Shown: positions 46,346 to 55,055, counted from the first letter of the stretch. The stretch is DNA of 64,000 bases from Prescottella equi (GCF_020171745.1 NZ_JAIVAH010000004.1:310001-374000), one strand, 5' to 3'. The notes: generated by a model from the letters alone, not told the origin. A program made the numbers and translations.

Positions 46346-47683
46346 ATGGTTCTGTTCCACCCGCCCGGCTCACGGCGCGACACGCGCCGTCGGACCGGCC
46401 GATTCCACACCGCCCTCGCGGCACTCGCTGCGGCGGGGATCGTCCTGTCGGGTGCCGCGACCGCGGCCGCGGCACCCGTCGGCGTCCCGGTCCCGCCCGG
46501 CGGAGAGGTGGCCGCCTGGGGATCCGACGGCTACGGCCAGACCGCCGTGCCGGCACCGCCCGCCGGACAGTCCTACACCGCTGTCGCCGCGGGCACCCAC
46601 CATTCGCTGGCGCTGACCTCCGACGGGCAGATCGTCGCCTGGGGTGCCGACCGGTACGGACAGAGCCAGGTTCCGGTCCCGCCCACCGGCCAGACCTACA
46701 CCGCCGTCTCGGCCGGTGAAGCCCATTCGCTCGCACTGACTTCGGCCGGACGGGTCGTCGCCTGGGGCGACAACCGGGACGGGCAGACCGAGGTCCCTGC
46801 GGCGCCTGCCGGGCAGACCTACACCGCGGTCTCCGCCGGCTTCAACTATTCGCTGGCGCTGACCTCCGCCGGGCAGATCGTCGCGTGGGGATCCAACGGC
46901 TTCGGGCAGGCCGACGTCCCCGAACCGCCTGCGGGACAGACATTCACCGCCGTCGCCGGCGGTGAACACCATGCGCTGGCGCTGACCTCCGCCGGACAGA
47001 TCGTCGGCTGGGGCGACAGCGACTACGAGAAGCTCGATGTGCCCGCGCTGCCGACCGGGCAGACGTACACCGCCGTCGCCGCGGGCCGTGGTCACTCGCT
47101 GGCGCTGACCTCCGCCGGACAGGTCGTCGCCTGGGGATCGAACAGCGACGGCCAGACCGACGCGCTGCCGCCGCCGTCCGGGCAGACCTACACCGCGATC
47201 GCCGCCGGCTACTACCACTCGCTGGCGCTGACCTCCGCCGGGCAGATCGTCGCCTGGGGATACAACGGCGACGGGCAGATCGACGTGCCGACGTTGCCCG
47301 CGTGGCAGTCCTACGCCGCCGTCGCCGCCGGCGCCTCCCATTCACTCGCCCTCGTGACGCCGCCGGGGCAGGCCCCTTCGATCACCGGCACCGCCCCGGC
47401 CGCCGTCACCGGCCGGCCCTACACCCACGTGTTCACCGTCACCGGCACCCCCGCCCCCACCGCGGCCGTATCCGCCGGCGAGTTGCCCGACGGGCTGACG
47501 CTGTCCTCGGACGGGATCCTGTCGGGCACGCCCACCGCCGCCGGGCAGTTCGGCTTCACCGTGACCGTGTCCAACGGCATCGGTGACCCCGCGGACCTGT
47601 CGGTCGTCCTTCAGGTCACCGACCCGGAGCCGAGCGCCACGGGATCGATCGGGAGCCTCGGTTCCCTGAATTGGACCTCCTGA
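46346..47683 (+). CDS. Secreted RCC1-like beta-propeller with Ig-like module and GSLGSL tail
   Basis: Predicted protein of 445 residues. After a signal peptide (about 18-43) come seven RCC1-type repeats of about 41 residues, each with VAWGSNGFGQ-like and SLALTSAGQ-like cores, forming a seven-bladed propeller (52-340). A putative Ig/cadherin-like module follows (about 345-430, with GLPDGLTLS-like ELPDGLTLSSDGILSGTP). The last residues are SATGSIGSLGSLNWTS. The last 105 residues closely match those of the YVTN propeller at 59475-60797. ATG 46346 has GGAAGGAAA upstream. It is in a patch absent from the recalled mycobacterial order. Ligand and role unknown. Confidence 0.88.
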   Translation: MVLFHPPGSRRDTRRRTGRFHTALAALAAAGIVLSGAATAAAAPVGVPVPPGGEVAAWGSDGYGQTAVPAPPAGQSYTAVAAGTHHSLALTSDGQIVAWGADRYGQSQVPVPPTGQTYTAVSAGEAHSLALTSAGRVVAWGDNRDGQTEVPAAPAGQTYTAVSAGFNYSLALTSAGQIVAWGSNGFGQADVPEPPAGQTFTAVAGGEHHALALTSAGQIVGWGDSDYEKLDVPALPTGQTYTAVAAGRGHSLALTSAGQVVAWGSNSDGQTDALPPPSGQTYTAIAAGYYHSLALTSAGQIVAWGYNGDGQIDVPTLPAWQSYAAVAAGASHSLALVTPPGQAPSITGTAPAAVTGRPYTHVFTVTGTPAPTAAVSAGELPDGLTLSSDGILSGTPTAAGQFGFTVTVSNGIGDPADLSVVLQVTDPEPSATGSIGSLGSLNWTS

Positions 47684-47696
47684 CCCGTCGACTCCG

Positions 47697-47742
47697 CTAC
47701 GAGTGGTCATGCGGGCCACGCCGCCCACATGACCACTCGTAG
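47697..47742. repeat. Perfect 15-base intergenic palindrome
   Basis: CTACGAGTGGTCATG (47697-47711) and its complement (47728-47742) enclose a 16-base loop, 14 bases after the RCC1-like gene stop. It may terminate transcription, although no T-run follows closely. Confidence 0.75.
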
Positions 47743-47827
47743 AGCCCCGAACTGCACGACTGGCTTTTTCCTGGAAAACGGCTATGGTCTCGGTCAAGTG
47801 ATTGCCACTTCGAATTCAGGAGCGACA

Positions 47828-47953
47828 ATGGCAGACCGAAAACCCGGTAAGAGTCTGAAAAAGTCCGGACAGTCCATCAAGGAAAAGCGGGCGGAAAAGC
47901 GCGAGCGCGCCGCTGATGCCGGTGAGTTGATCAAAAAGCGGAAGCGCCACTGA
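47828..47953 (+). CDS. Tiny basic protein
   Basis: Predicted protein of 41 residues, about 40% Lys/Arg: KSLKKSGQSIKEKRAEKRER in the middle and LIKKRKRH at the end. ATG 47828 has AGGAG eight bases upstream. The sequence suggests a nucleic-acid-binding or ribosome-associated peptide. It is the first of three tiny genes reading the same way with spacings of 11 and 1 bases. Confidence 0.72.
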   Translation: MADRKPGKSLKKSGQSIKEKRAEKRERAADAGELIKKRKRH

Positions 47954-47964
47954 CGGATCTCGCC

Positions 47965-48177
47965 ATGACCCGCGAGGCCCCGGCGCCCGACGCGCCGGAC
48001 GTCCTGGACCACCTGCACCGGAAACTGGACCTGCTGCTGGGCGACGACGCCCCCGGGCAACCCCGCCCGACCGGCTTCCGGTCCGCGATCGCGTCGGCGA
48101 AATTGTTCGTCCTCGACGAACGTGCACAAAATTCTGGTTTTCACAAATTTGCCGACGCCGAAAAAAGAGGATCCTGA
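47965..48177 (+). CDS. Small hypothetical protein
   Basis: Predicted protein of 70 residues from a possible TTG/ATG start; the ATG at 47965 gives MTREAPAPDAPDVLDHLHRKLDLLLGDD and SAIASAKLFVLDERAQ. The first 50 codons have the usual G+C-rich third positions; the end is A+T-richer and may be less constrained. It starts 11 bases after the basic-peptide gene and ends one base before the next. No domain is recognised. Confidence 0.55.
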   Translation: MTREAPAPDAPDVLDHLHRKLDLLLGDDAPGQPRPTGFRSAIASAKLFVLDERAQNSGFHKFADAEKRGS

Positions 48178-48178
48178 C

Positions 48179-48343
48179 GTGAAGCGGACCCTGCTCGCCC
48201 TGGACAGAATTCAGACGCGACTGGAAAACGAACTCGACACCACCGAAGTCCGCTCCGAACGGGACGCCGGATATCGCGCCGGAATTTCCGAGGCGCTGGT
48301 GCAGGTGATGGAGACAAGAAAAACGCTCACCGCCGAACGCTGA
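48179..48343 (+). CDS. Small hypothetical helical protein
   Basis: Predicted protein of 54 residues: MKRTLLALDRIQTRLE, then VRSERDAGYRAGISEALVQV and METRKTLTAER. It is predicted to be almost entirely helical. GTG 48179 has AGAGGA eight bases before it. Together with the two preceding small genes it forms a compact operon closed by a strong terminator. No family is recognised. Confidence 0.6.
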   Translation: MKRTLLALDRIQTRLENELDTTEVRSERDAGYRAGISEALVQVMETRKTLTAER

Positions 48344-48345
48344 CC

Positions 48346-48392
48346 CGATCGTGAAGGATTTCCGTCGGCTACCGACGGAAATCCTTCACGAT
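48346..48392. terminator. Bidirectional terminator between the small-gene operon and the TetR gene
   Basis: A perfect 22-base stem beginning GATCGTGAAGGATTTCCGTC with loop CTA starts three bases after the last small gene and touches the stop of the minus-strand TetR gene. Confidence 0.93.
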
Positions 48393-48952
48393 CATCGCGG
48401 GCGGGCGCCGTCGAGGAACAGCGCGACGATCCGGCGCATGTCGTCCGGCGCGGACGCCAGATCGCCGGCACGCACCAGGTGGAGGAACGCGTTCATCAGG
48501 AACTGCGGATCGCCCGCGATGTCTCCCTCGGCGACCGCGGCCGCGAACAGCGCCGCGACAGGGTCGAGGATCTCGGCCACGTACAGCCGCGAGATGCGAT
48601 CCTTCGTCTCGGCACCGACGTGATCGAGCGCGTCGTAGACCCGCTGCTCGAACGAGATCGTCGCCCCACCGTGCTCGGCGGCGGCCGTCGCCAACGCGAC
48701 CAGCCGCTCCTCGAGCGTGCCGCCGTGCACGAGCGCCTGCCCGATCCCGTCGTGCAGCGTGTCGATGTAGCGCACCGCGACCGCGGCGTACAGGTCCTCC
48801 TTGCCACCCGGAAAGTGGTGGTAGATCGACGGTTTCCGGATCCCGACCGTGCGGGCCACCTCGACGAGCGAGATGCCCGGATAGCCCGTGGCCGACAGCT
48901 GGTCGCCGAACGCGTCCATGATCTGCGTCCGGGTGTCTGCCCCAGCGGTCAT
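48392..48952 (-). CDS. TetR-family repressor of the ABC exporter
   Basis: Predicted protein of 186 residues. The helix-turn-helix is ISLVEVARTVGIRKPSIYHHF at about 27-47, typical TetR. ATG 48952 overlaps the permease stop (ATGA), so the regulator is the last gene of the exporter operon and is coupled to it. The likely operator is the 12-base palindrome in front of the ATPase gene. The inducer is unknown. Confidence 0.9.
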   Translation of the reverse strand: MTAGADTRTQIMDAFGDQLSATGYPGISLVEVARTVGIRKPSIYHHFPGGKEDLYAAVAVRYIDTLHDGIGQALVHGGTLEERLVALATAAAEHGGATISFEQRVYDALDHVGAETKDRISRLYVAEILDPVAALFAAAVAEGDIAGDPQFLMNAFLHLVRAGDLASAPDDMRRIVALFLDGARPR

Positions 48953-49773
48953 CGGTTCCTCCGTGCGTGGTCGAGCGCGACGGCACAGGCGGTCAGCCCG
49001 GCCGCGACGAGCGTAACGAGGACGACGGCGGCGACCGGTGCCGCGTCGAGCGCACTGCCGCTCTCGAGTTGACGCGCGACGTCGACGACGTAGGTGAGCG
49101 GATTGACGGTGGCGACCGCACCCATCCATCCGGAGAGTTTGTCGACGGGCGCGAAGACGCCGGTGAAGAACGACAGGCCGAACACGACCAGCGTCACGAC
49201 GTTCACCGTCGACTCGGACGCCGCCCGCAGCGCGACCGCGATGCTGACGAGCGCGACGGCGACGCCCAGGACCAGCAGCACTGCGAGCATGCCGGCGGTG
49301 CCCGCCCAGGTGGTCGGCCGGTAGCCGAACAGCACCGCGCCGCCGACCGTGGCGACCAGCAGCAGTGTCATCCCGAGGAGGGTCGCGACGAGCGCCCCGA
49401 CGAGGAACGGCGTGGTGGTGCCGTGCGCCATGCGGAGCCGGTCGAGATAGCCGCTGGTGGCGTCCCGGAACACGAGGGTGCCCGCCGACCCGGCGCCGGT
49501 GGCGACGGCGGTCAGCAGGATCAGCGGCAGGATGAAGGCGATGAAACTGCCGCCGGACAGGTAGGACGCACCGACGTTGCCGAGCTGCCCGTTGTAGACG
49601 AGCAGGAAGAACAGCGACTGCGCGAGCGGGCTGAGCAGCAGTGCCGGCGACCGCAACACCGTGCGGGTCGATCGGCGCATCGCGGCGACGGTGACGGCGA
49701 GCGCGGGCGTCCGGGACGAGGTCGGGCGGGTTGGGGTCGGGCGGGGCGTGGCGGTCAGGGTTCGTGTGGTCAC
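48949..49773 (-). CDS. ABC-2 type exporter permease
   Basis: Predicted protein of 274 residues with six membrane segments after a Thr/Pro-rich cytoplasmic N-terminus. LLSPLAQSLFFLLVYNGQLG and FGLSFFTGVFAPVDKLSGWMGAVATVNPLTYVVD fit the ABC-2 (DrrB-like) family. GTG 49773 is preferred because AAGGAA lies seven bases before it; ATG 49791 would place that binding site inside the gene. It pairs with the ATPase gene 33 bases upstream. Drug or lipid export is likely. Confidence 0.9.
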   Translation of the reverse strand: MTTRTLTATPRPTPTRPTSSRTPALAVTVAAMRRSTRTVLRSPALLLSPLAQSLFFLLVYNGQLGNVGASYLSGGSFIAFILPLILLTAVATGAGSAGTLVFRDATSGYLDRLRMAHGTTTPFLVGALVATLLGMTLLLVATVGGAVLFGYRPTTWAGTAGMLAVLLVLGVAVALVSIAVALRAASESTVNVVTLVVFGLSFFTGVFAPVDKLSGWMGAVATVNPLTYVVDVARQLESGSALDAAPVAAVVLVTLVAAGLTACAVALDHARRNR

Positions 49774-49806
49774 GGCGGGATTCCTTTCCATGTCGGGGTG
49801 GCCGGG

Positions 49807-50742
49807 TCAGGCGGTGGCCAGGGCGACGAAGACGTCGTCGAGGGACGGCTCGGTGAGCCGGATCTCCTCGACGTCGCGTGCGACGGCGCCGATCTCACGC
49901 AGGGCCGCCTCGAGCGCCGCCGACTCGCGGGGCAGCGCCAGCCGGACGGTGCCGGACGCGTCGGGCACGGCGTGGAATCCGGCGCGGGTGCCGGCGACCA
50001 GCCGGTCTGCGGCCGCCGCGTCCGCCAGGCCCAGCGTCAGGGTGCGGTCGCCGACCCGGCGTTTGAGGGTGTCCGGCGCGTCGTGGGCCGCGACCCGACC
50101 GGCCCGCAGCACCACGATGTCGGTGGCGAGCACCTCGGCCTCGTGCAGATCCTGCGTCGAGATCAGCAGCGTCCGGCCGTCGTCGTTGAGTCGCTTCAGC
50201 TCGTCCCAGAACTCCATCCGGCTCAGCGGGTCGAGGCCCGTGGTCGGTTCGTCGAGGATGACGACGGGCGGCTCCCCGACCAGCGCGACGGCCAGGTCGA
50301 CCTTGCGGCGGGTGCCGCCGGACAGCTTGTCGATGCGGGTGTTCCGGTGCTCGCCGAGGCCGAACAGTTCCACCAGTTCGCGGGTGCGGGTCCGCGCCGC
50401 GGCCCGGCCCGCGCCCAGCGCCGCGGCCTGGAAGTCGAGGACCTCGACCGGGGTGGCCATGGGATCGAGGGCGTTCGACTGCGGGGTCAGCCCAATCAGG
50501 CGGCGCACGTCCCGGCCGTGGACGGCGGCGTCGAGGCCGTCTACCCGGACGGTGCCCGACGTCGGCGTCCGCAGTGTGCAGATGACCTCGAGCAGGGTGG
50601 ACTTCCCGGCGCCGTTGGGCCCGAGCACGAGCGTCCGGCTCCCCCGGCGCACCGACAGCGAGACATCGTCGAGCACCCGCCGGTCGCCGTAGGACTTCGT
50701 CAGAGCGGTCACCTCGACCGCGAGATTCGTGTTCGTGCGCAT
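49807..50742 (-). CDS. ABC exporter ATP-binding protein (DrrA-like)
   Basis: Predicted protein of 311 residues. Walker A is GPNGAGKST, the signature LSGGTRRK, Walker B VVILDEP with the following DPLSR, and the switch region near STQDLHEAE. A C-terminal extension of about 90 residues is typical of the DrrA/daunorubicin-resistance group. ATG 50742 has AGGAA directly upstream. First gene of the operon with the permease and TetR repressor. Confidence 0.93.
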   Translation of the reverse strand: MRTNTNLAVEVTALTKSYGDRRVLDDVSLSVRRGSRTLVLGPNGAGKSTLLEVICTLRTPTSGTVRVDGLDAAVHGRDVRRLIGLTPQSNALDPMATPVEVLDFQAAALGAGRAAARTRTRELVELFGLGEHRNTRIDKLSGGTRRKVDLAVALVGEPPVVILDEPTTGLDPLSRMEFWDELKRLNDDGRTLLISTQDLHEAEVLATDIVVLRAGRVAAHDAPDTLKRRVGDRTLTLGLADAAAADRLVAGTRAGFHAVPDASGTVRLALPRESAALEAALREIGAVARDVEEIRLTEPSLDDVFVALATA

Positions 50743-50754
50743 TTCCTCAGCCTA

Positions 50755-50766
50755 CCTACCGGTAGG
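50755..50766. promoter_or_regulatory. Candidate TetR operator of the ABC exporter operon
   Basis: CCTACCGGTAGG is a perfect 12-base palindrome 13 bases before the ATPase start codon. Its place fits an operator for the TetR encoded at the end of the operon. GTAGG-like direct repeats on either side (CCTACC at 50751-50756) add to the pattern. Confidence 0.7.
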
Positions 50767-50854
50767 GCGGCCCGCGTAAGGGGGCGCCACATGGCGGGAC
50801 GACGCCGACGTCTGGACAATGGTCTGGTTACCGTTCCGCTGCTAGGAGGCGCAC

Positions 50855-52513
50855 GTGACCGACGGCCCGCTGATCGTCCAGTCCGACAAGACCCTGTTGC
50901 TCGAGGTCGACCACGAGCGCGCGAACGACGCACGGCAGGCGATCGCACCGTTCGCGGAACTGGAGCGCGCCCCCGAGCACGTGCACACCTACCGGATCAC
51001 CCCGCTCGCGCTGTGGAACGCGCGCGCGGCCGGGCACGACGCCGAGCAGGTCGTCGACGCGCTGGTCTCGTTCTCCCGGTTCGCGGTGCCGCAGCCGCTG
51101 CTGGTCGACATCGTCGACACGATGGCCCGCTACGGCCGCCTGCAGCTGGTGAAGAGCCCGGTGCACGGGTTGACGCTGGTCAGCCTGGACCGCGCGGTGC
51201 TCACCGAGGTGATGCGGCACAAGAAGATCGCCCCCATGCTCGGCGCCAAGGTCGACGACGACACCGTGATCGTGCACCCCAGCGAGCGCGGACACCTCAA
51301 GCAGATGCTGCTCAAGATCGGCTGGCCGGCCGAGGACCTCGCCGGCTACGTCGACGGCGAGGCGCACCCGATCGACCTCGCGTTCGAGGAGGGCCACTGG
51401 CACCTGCGCGACTACCAGGAGATGGCGGCCGACTCGTTCTGGGCCGGCGGGTCCGGCGTCGTCGTGCTGCCCTGCGGCGCCGGTAAGACGATGGTCGGCG
51501 CGGCCGCGATGGCGAAGGCCAAGGCGACGACGCTGATCCTGGTCACCAACACCGTCGCCGGACGGCAGTGGAAGCGCGAGCTGATCGCGCGCACGTCGCT
51601 CACCGAGGAGGAGATCGGCGAGTACTCGGGCGAGAAGAAGGAGATCCGCCCGGTCACCATCGCCACCTATCAGGTGATCACCCGCAAGTCGAAGGGCGAG
51701 TACAAGCACCTCGAGCTGTTCGACTCCCGCGACTGGGGCCTGGTGATCTACGACGAGGTGCACCTGCTGCCCGCGCCGGTGTTCCGGATGACCGCCGACC
51801 TGCAGTCCCGCCGCCGCCTCGGGCTCACCGCCACGCTGGTCCGCGAGGACGGCCGCGAGGGCGACGTGTTCTCGCTGATCGGCCCCAAGCGCTACGACGC
51901 GCCGTGGAAGGACATCGAGGCGCAGGGCTGGATCGCGCCCGCCGACTGCGTCGAGGTGCGGGTGACGCTCACCGACGCCGAGCGGATGGCGTACGCGACG
52001 GCCGAACCGGAGGAGCGCTACAAGCTGTGCTCGACGGCCCGGACCAAGCACGCCGTGGTGAAGTCGATCCTGGACAAGCACCCCGGCGCGCCGACGCTGG
52101 TGATCGGCGCCTACCTGGACCAGCTCGAGGAACTCGGCGAGGAACTGGGCGCCCCCGTCATCCAGGGTTCCACGCGAAACAAGGAACGTGAGCTGCTCTT
52201 CGACCAGTTCCGCAACGGCGAGATCCAGACCCTCGTGGTCAGCAAGGTCGCGAACTTCTCGATCGACCTGCCCGAGGCGTCGGTGGCGGTCCAGGTGTCC
52301 GGCACCTTCGGCTCCCGGCAGGAGGAGGCGCAGCGTCTGGGCCGACTCCTGCGTCCCAAGCACGACGGCGGTCAGGCACACTTCTACTCGGTGGTCGCTC
52401 GGGACACGCTCGACGCCGAGTACGCCGCCCACCGTCAACGCTTCCTCGCCGAACAGGGCTACGCGTACCGGATCACGGACGCCGACGACCTGCTCGGCCC
52501 GGCCATCGGATAG
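50855..52513 (+). CDS. XPB/ERCC3-type DNA repair helicase
   Basis: Predicted protein of 552 residues, superfamily 2. An N-terminal damage-recognition-like domain (about 1-175) precedes helicase domain 1, with VVVLPCGAGKTMVG (Walker A) and VIYDEVHLLP (motif II, DEVH), and domain 2 with NFSIDLPEASVAVQVSGTFGSRQEEAQRLGRLLRP (motifs V and VI). GLTATLVREDGREGD includes the RED motif of XPB. Bacterial XPB unwinds DNA 3'-5' in vitro; its repair role is not settled. GTG 50855 has AGGAGG upstream. The next gene starts 12 bases after the stop. Confidence 0.94.
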   Translation: MTDGPLIVQSDKTLLLEVDHERANDARQAIAPFAELERAPEHVHTYRITPLALWNARAAGHDAEQVVDALVSFSRFAVPQPLLVDIVDTMARYGRLQLVKSPVHGLTLVSLDRAVLTEVMRHKKIAPMLGAKVDDDTVIVHPSERGHLKQMLLKIGWPAEDLAGYVDGEAHPIDLAFEEGHWHLRDYQEMAADSFWAGGSGVVVLPCGAGKTMVGAAAMAKAKATTLILVTNTVAGRQWKRELIARTSLTEEEIGEYSGEKKEIRPVTIATYQVITRKSKGEYKHLELFDSRDWGLVIYDEVHLLPAPVFRMTADLQSRRRLGLTATLVREDGREGDVFSLIGPKRYDAPWKDIEAQGWIAPADCVEVRVTLTDAERMAYATAEPEERYKLCSTARTKHAVVKSILDKHPGAPTLVIGAYLDQLEELGEELGAPVIQGSTRNKERELLFDQFRNGEIQTLVVSKVANFSIDLPEASVAVQVSGTFGSRQEEAQRLGRLLRPKHDGGQAHFYSVVARDTLDAEYAAHRQRFLAEQGYAYRITDADDLLGPAIG

Positions 52514-52525
52514 GACCCCTCACCC

Positions 52526-53194
52526 GTGCGACGCTTCGAGTTCCCGGTCGACAAACTTCACGCCAAGGCCGTCAACGAGACCCTCGGCGACCTGCGGCGG
52601 CTGCAGTGGTCGGCCGCGCTGATGGCGGTCCTCCTCGGCGCCGGCGCGGCCTGGATGTTCGTGCTGGCCCATCCGTGGTCGTACATCCTCGGCGTGGTGC
52701 TGGCGATCTGCGCGCTGACCTCGCTGTTCATGGTCGTGTGGACGCCCCGCAAGGTGGGCAGCATCGAGGACCTGTACGCGAAGGGCGACCTGGTGCCGGC
52801 GGTGGTGTCCGAGGTGCATCCGCGCGGCTACACGCTGCTGTCGCTGGTCGACATCGCCAAGCCCGGAGCGACCAGGCCGCACTACGCGCTGGCCGCCCGC
52901 ACCGTGCGCACGCTGCCCGGCAAGGCCTACGCGGTGGGCGCGAAGCTGCCGTCGGTGTCGGTGCTCGGTGACCGGGGTTCGCGCTCCGACGGCGAGACGT
53001 GGCAGATGGTCAGCTTCATGCCGGTCTCCTGGGGCACCCGCGACAGCAAGGTGCTCACCAAGGCGTCGGCCGCGATCGGCGACGCCGAGTGGAAACTGCT
53101 GAACAAGAGCATCGCGAAGTCGGAGAAGGTGCGCGGATCGGAAGGTCAGTTCGTGCTGCTCGATCCGGCGGATCTGCCCGACGAACTGCGCTGA
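52526..53194 (+). CDS. DUF3239 membrane protein
   Basis: Predicted protein of 222 residues. Two membrane segments lie at about 29-48 and 50-70, after FPVDKLHAKAVNETLGDLRRLQW; the rest is a soluble domain with VVSEVHPRGYTLLSLVDIAK and WGTRDSKVLTKA. It matches DUF3239, an actinobacterial family of unknown function. GTG 52526 lies 12 bases after the XPB stop, so they are probably co-transcribed. Confidence 0.78.
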   Translation: MRRFEFPVDKLHAKAVNETLGDLRRLQWSAALMAVLLGAGAAWMFVLAHPWSYILGVVLAICALTSLFMVVWTPRKVGSIEDLYAKGDLVPAVVSEVHPRGYTLLSLVDIAKPGATRPHYALAARTVRTLPGKAYAVGAKLPSVSVLGDRGSRSDGETWQMVSFMPVSWGTRDSKVLTKASAAIGDAEWKLLNKSIAKSEKVRGSEGQFVLLDPADLPDELR

Positions 53195-53221
53195 CGCACA
53201 GCGAATTACAACGACGGGATT

Positions 53222-53253
53222 CACCCCGGTCCCACTCCCCTGGGGCCGGGGTG
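53222..53253. terminator. Bidirectional terminator after the DUF3239 gene
   Basis: CACCCCGGTCCC pairs with GGGGCCGGGGTG (one G-T pair) around an eight-base loop, directly before the stop of the convergent small membrane protein gene. Confidence 0.8.
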
Positions 53254-53502
53254 TCAGATCATCAGGGCCGCAAGGCCGACGCCACCGACCGCGACGAGCG
53301 CGATCGTGAGGGCGAGGGTGACGGACCCCATCAGCACCACTGTCGCGAGGGCCGGCACGGCCGCGACCATGATCAGCAGGGCGACCCACCACAGCGCCGT
53401 CCCGACGGAATTGGATCTGTCGAATTCCAAGTCTTGCAACATGTTCGGCCGGACAGCGCCGGTCATCGGCCGGGGAAAGGACCCGTTGGTTCGGAGTTCC
53501 AT
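53254..53502 (-). CDS. Small membrane protein
   Basis: Predicted protein of 82 residues. A polar N-terminus (ELRTNGSFPRPMTGAVRPNM) is followed by two membrane segments (about 36-56 and 60-82) and a very short end. ATG 53502 has AAGGAGG eight bases upstream, a strong site. It is monocistronic. No family is recognised. Confidence 0.7.
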   Translation of the reverse strand: MELRTNGSFPRPMTGAVRPNMLQDLEFDRSNSVGTALWWVALLIMVAAVPALATVVLMGSVTLALTIALVAVGGVGLAALMI

Positions 53503-53694
53503 AGAGGTGACCTCCTTCAGGGGGTCAGCTCAGTCTCTCGCACTTCGGTCGATTTCGCAGCCGTGTCGGCAGACCGATCGACATTGACCACTGTGTCGCG
53601 TTCGCTTGAACGCGTTCCGGGCCACCGAACCTGTTGAACGCTGAACGTTTTTCGGATGAACGTCAATTGAACTGAAGTGCAGCAACTTCGATGA
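53503..53694. other. 192-base region between the small membrane protein and MCE genes
   Basis: The promoter of the small membrane protein and the 3' end of the MCE unit must lie here. GAACG-N-GAACG-like direct repeats (TTGAACGCTGAACG at 53635-53648, GATGAACGTCAATTGAAC after it) stand out, but no known operator or strong hairpin is seen. Confidence 0.4.
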
Positions 53695-54951
53695 TCAACG
53701 CACCGGAAGCAGCCCCATCACCGCCGCGAGTTGCGTCGCAATCGGGTTGAGGTTCAACGCATCCGGGGCCACCTTCGGCTTGCCGTCCCACGGCTGCGCG
53801 ACGCTCGGATCGGCCAGCGCCGCACGCTCGGCACTGCGCACACCGGTGACGCTGCCCTGCGGCGCGAGGCACCGGACGTCGGACGCGAACGGGAAGTCGT
53901 CGCGGGTGTCGTCGAAGTCGGGGTCGCGTCGCTTCATCTCGGCCAGGATCTCGTGCGTGCTCTCGTAGCCGATCGTGCACGCGGGCGGATTGTTGGTCTC
54001 GAGGATGATCCCGAAGTGGATGGTGCCGTCGCCGGGCGCGACGGCCCGGGCCGCCACCGGCAACGCGGGCAGCAGTTGCAGCATCGAGCGCAGGTAGGGC
54101 TCACGGCCGGGCGCCAGCGACGTGACCTGCTGCGTGTTCGCCAGCACCTCGGTGAGGTCGGCGCCGCTCTCCCGGACCAGCGCACCCACCTGGTCGCTCG
54201 CCGCCGCGCCCGTGCCGATCAGCTTGCGGACGTCCGGGTCGCTGGACCGCAGCTGGGCGGCGAGCGCGTCGAGGTCGGTGCTGAACGAGCGGATCGACGA
54301 CGCCTGGTCGGCCTGGCTGTCGAGCACGGTGCGACCGTCGCCGATCAGGTCCAGGGTTTGCGGCAGCGCGGCGGCCGCCTCGCGAGTGAAGGCATTGAGC
54401 GAGTCGACGACGGTCTGCAGGTTGTCGCCCTGCCCGTCGAAGGCCCTGCCGAGTTCGGTCGCGACGGTGTGCAGCCCGTCGGCGGGCACGGACCGGGCGA
54501 ACGCGTCCACCGAGGCCACGAGGTCCTCGACCGGGGTCGGGACGGCCGTGTTCTTCCGGTCGATGACCGACCCCTCCGCCAGGTACGGCCCGTCGTCGGC
54601 GGTGGGCTGCAGGTCGACGTACTGCTCGCCGATCGCCGACCGGTTCGCGACGATGGCCGCCGCGGACGCCGGCACCTGCGGGCCGCCGTCGTCGAGGCGC
54701 AGTTCCACGCGGACGCCGTCGGCGGTGAGCTGCAGGTCCCCCACCCGCCCCACCGGAACACCCCGGTAGGTGACCTCGGCGTTGGTGAAGATGCCGCCCG
54801 AGGTCGGCAGGTCGACGAACACCGAGTACTGCCCGAAGCCGAGGAGGTTGTCGATGCGGGCATACTTGCCGCCGACGAAGACGATGCTCAGGACGGCCAG
54901 GATCAGAAAGGCCGCGATCTGGCCCTTCGCCAGCTTCGAGATCATGTTCAT
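53695..54951 (-). CDS. Orphan MCE-family protein
   Basis: Predicted protein of 418 residues. A membrane anchor at about 10-30 is followed by the MCE domain (about 38-115, with YSVFVDLPTSGGIFTNAEVTYRGVPVGRVG) and a long helical region with LGRAFDGQGDNLQTVVDSLNAF. The pattern is closest to the MceF type. MCE proteins form tunnels for lipid import in mycobacteria, but a full operon has six of them plus two YrbE permeases; here it is single, so it may join a complex encoded elsewhere. ATG 54951. Confidence 0.88.
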   Translation of the reverse strand: MNMISKLAKGQIAAFLILAVLSIVFVGGKYARIDNLLGFGQYSVFVDLPTSGGIFTNAEVTYRGVPVGRVGDLQLTADGVRVELRLDDGGPQVPASAAAIVANRSAIGEQYVDLQPTADDGPYLAEGSVIDRKNTAVPTPVEDLVASVDAFARSVPADGLHTVATELGRAFDGQGDNLQTVVDSLNAFTREAAAALPQTLDLIGDGRTVLDSQADQASSIRSFSTDLDALAAQLRSSDPDVRKLIGTGAAASDQVGALVRESGADLTEVLANTQQVTSLAPGREPYLRSMLQLLPALPVAARAVAPGDGTIHFGIILETNNPPACTIGYESTHEILAEMKRRDPDFDDTRDDFPFASDVRCLAPQGSVTGVRSAERAALADPSVAQPWDGKPKVAPDALNLNPIATQLAAVMGLLPVR

Positions 54952-55055
54952 CGCCGCCGGTCCTCCATGCTCGCCCCGAAGAGAATGTCGGCGAGATCAC
55001 CCGAACCGCCCCACTGTTACGCAGGCAACACGCTACAGCTATCCGTTACCTGGGG

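Noticed and set aside
48967-51486. 839-codon plus-strand frame across the ABC exporter genes
   Set aside because: It is opposite two genes with clear ABC motifs and overlaps the XPB gene out of frame; no domain is visible in it.
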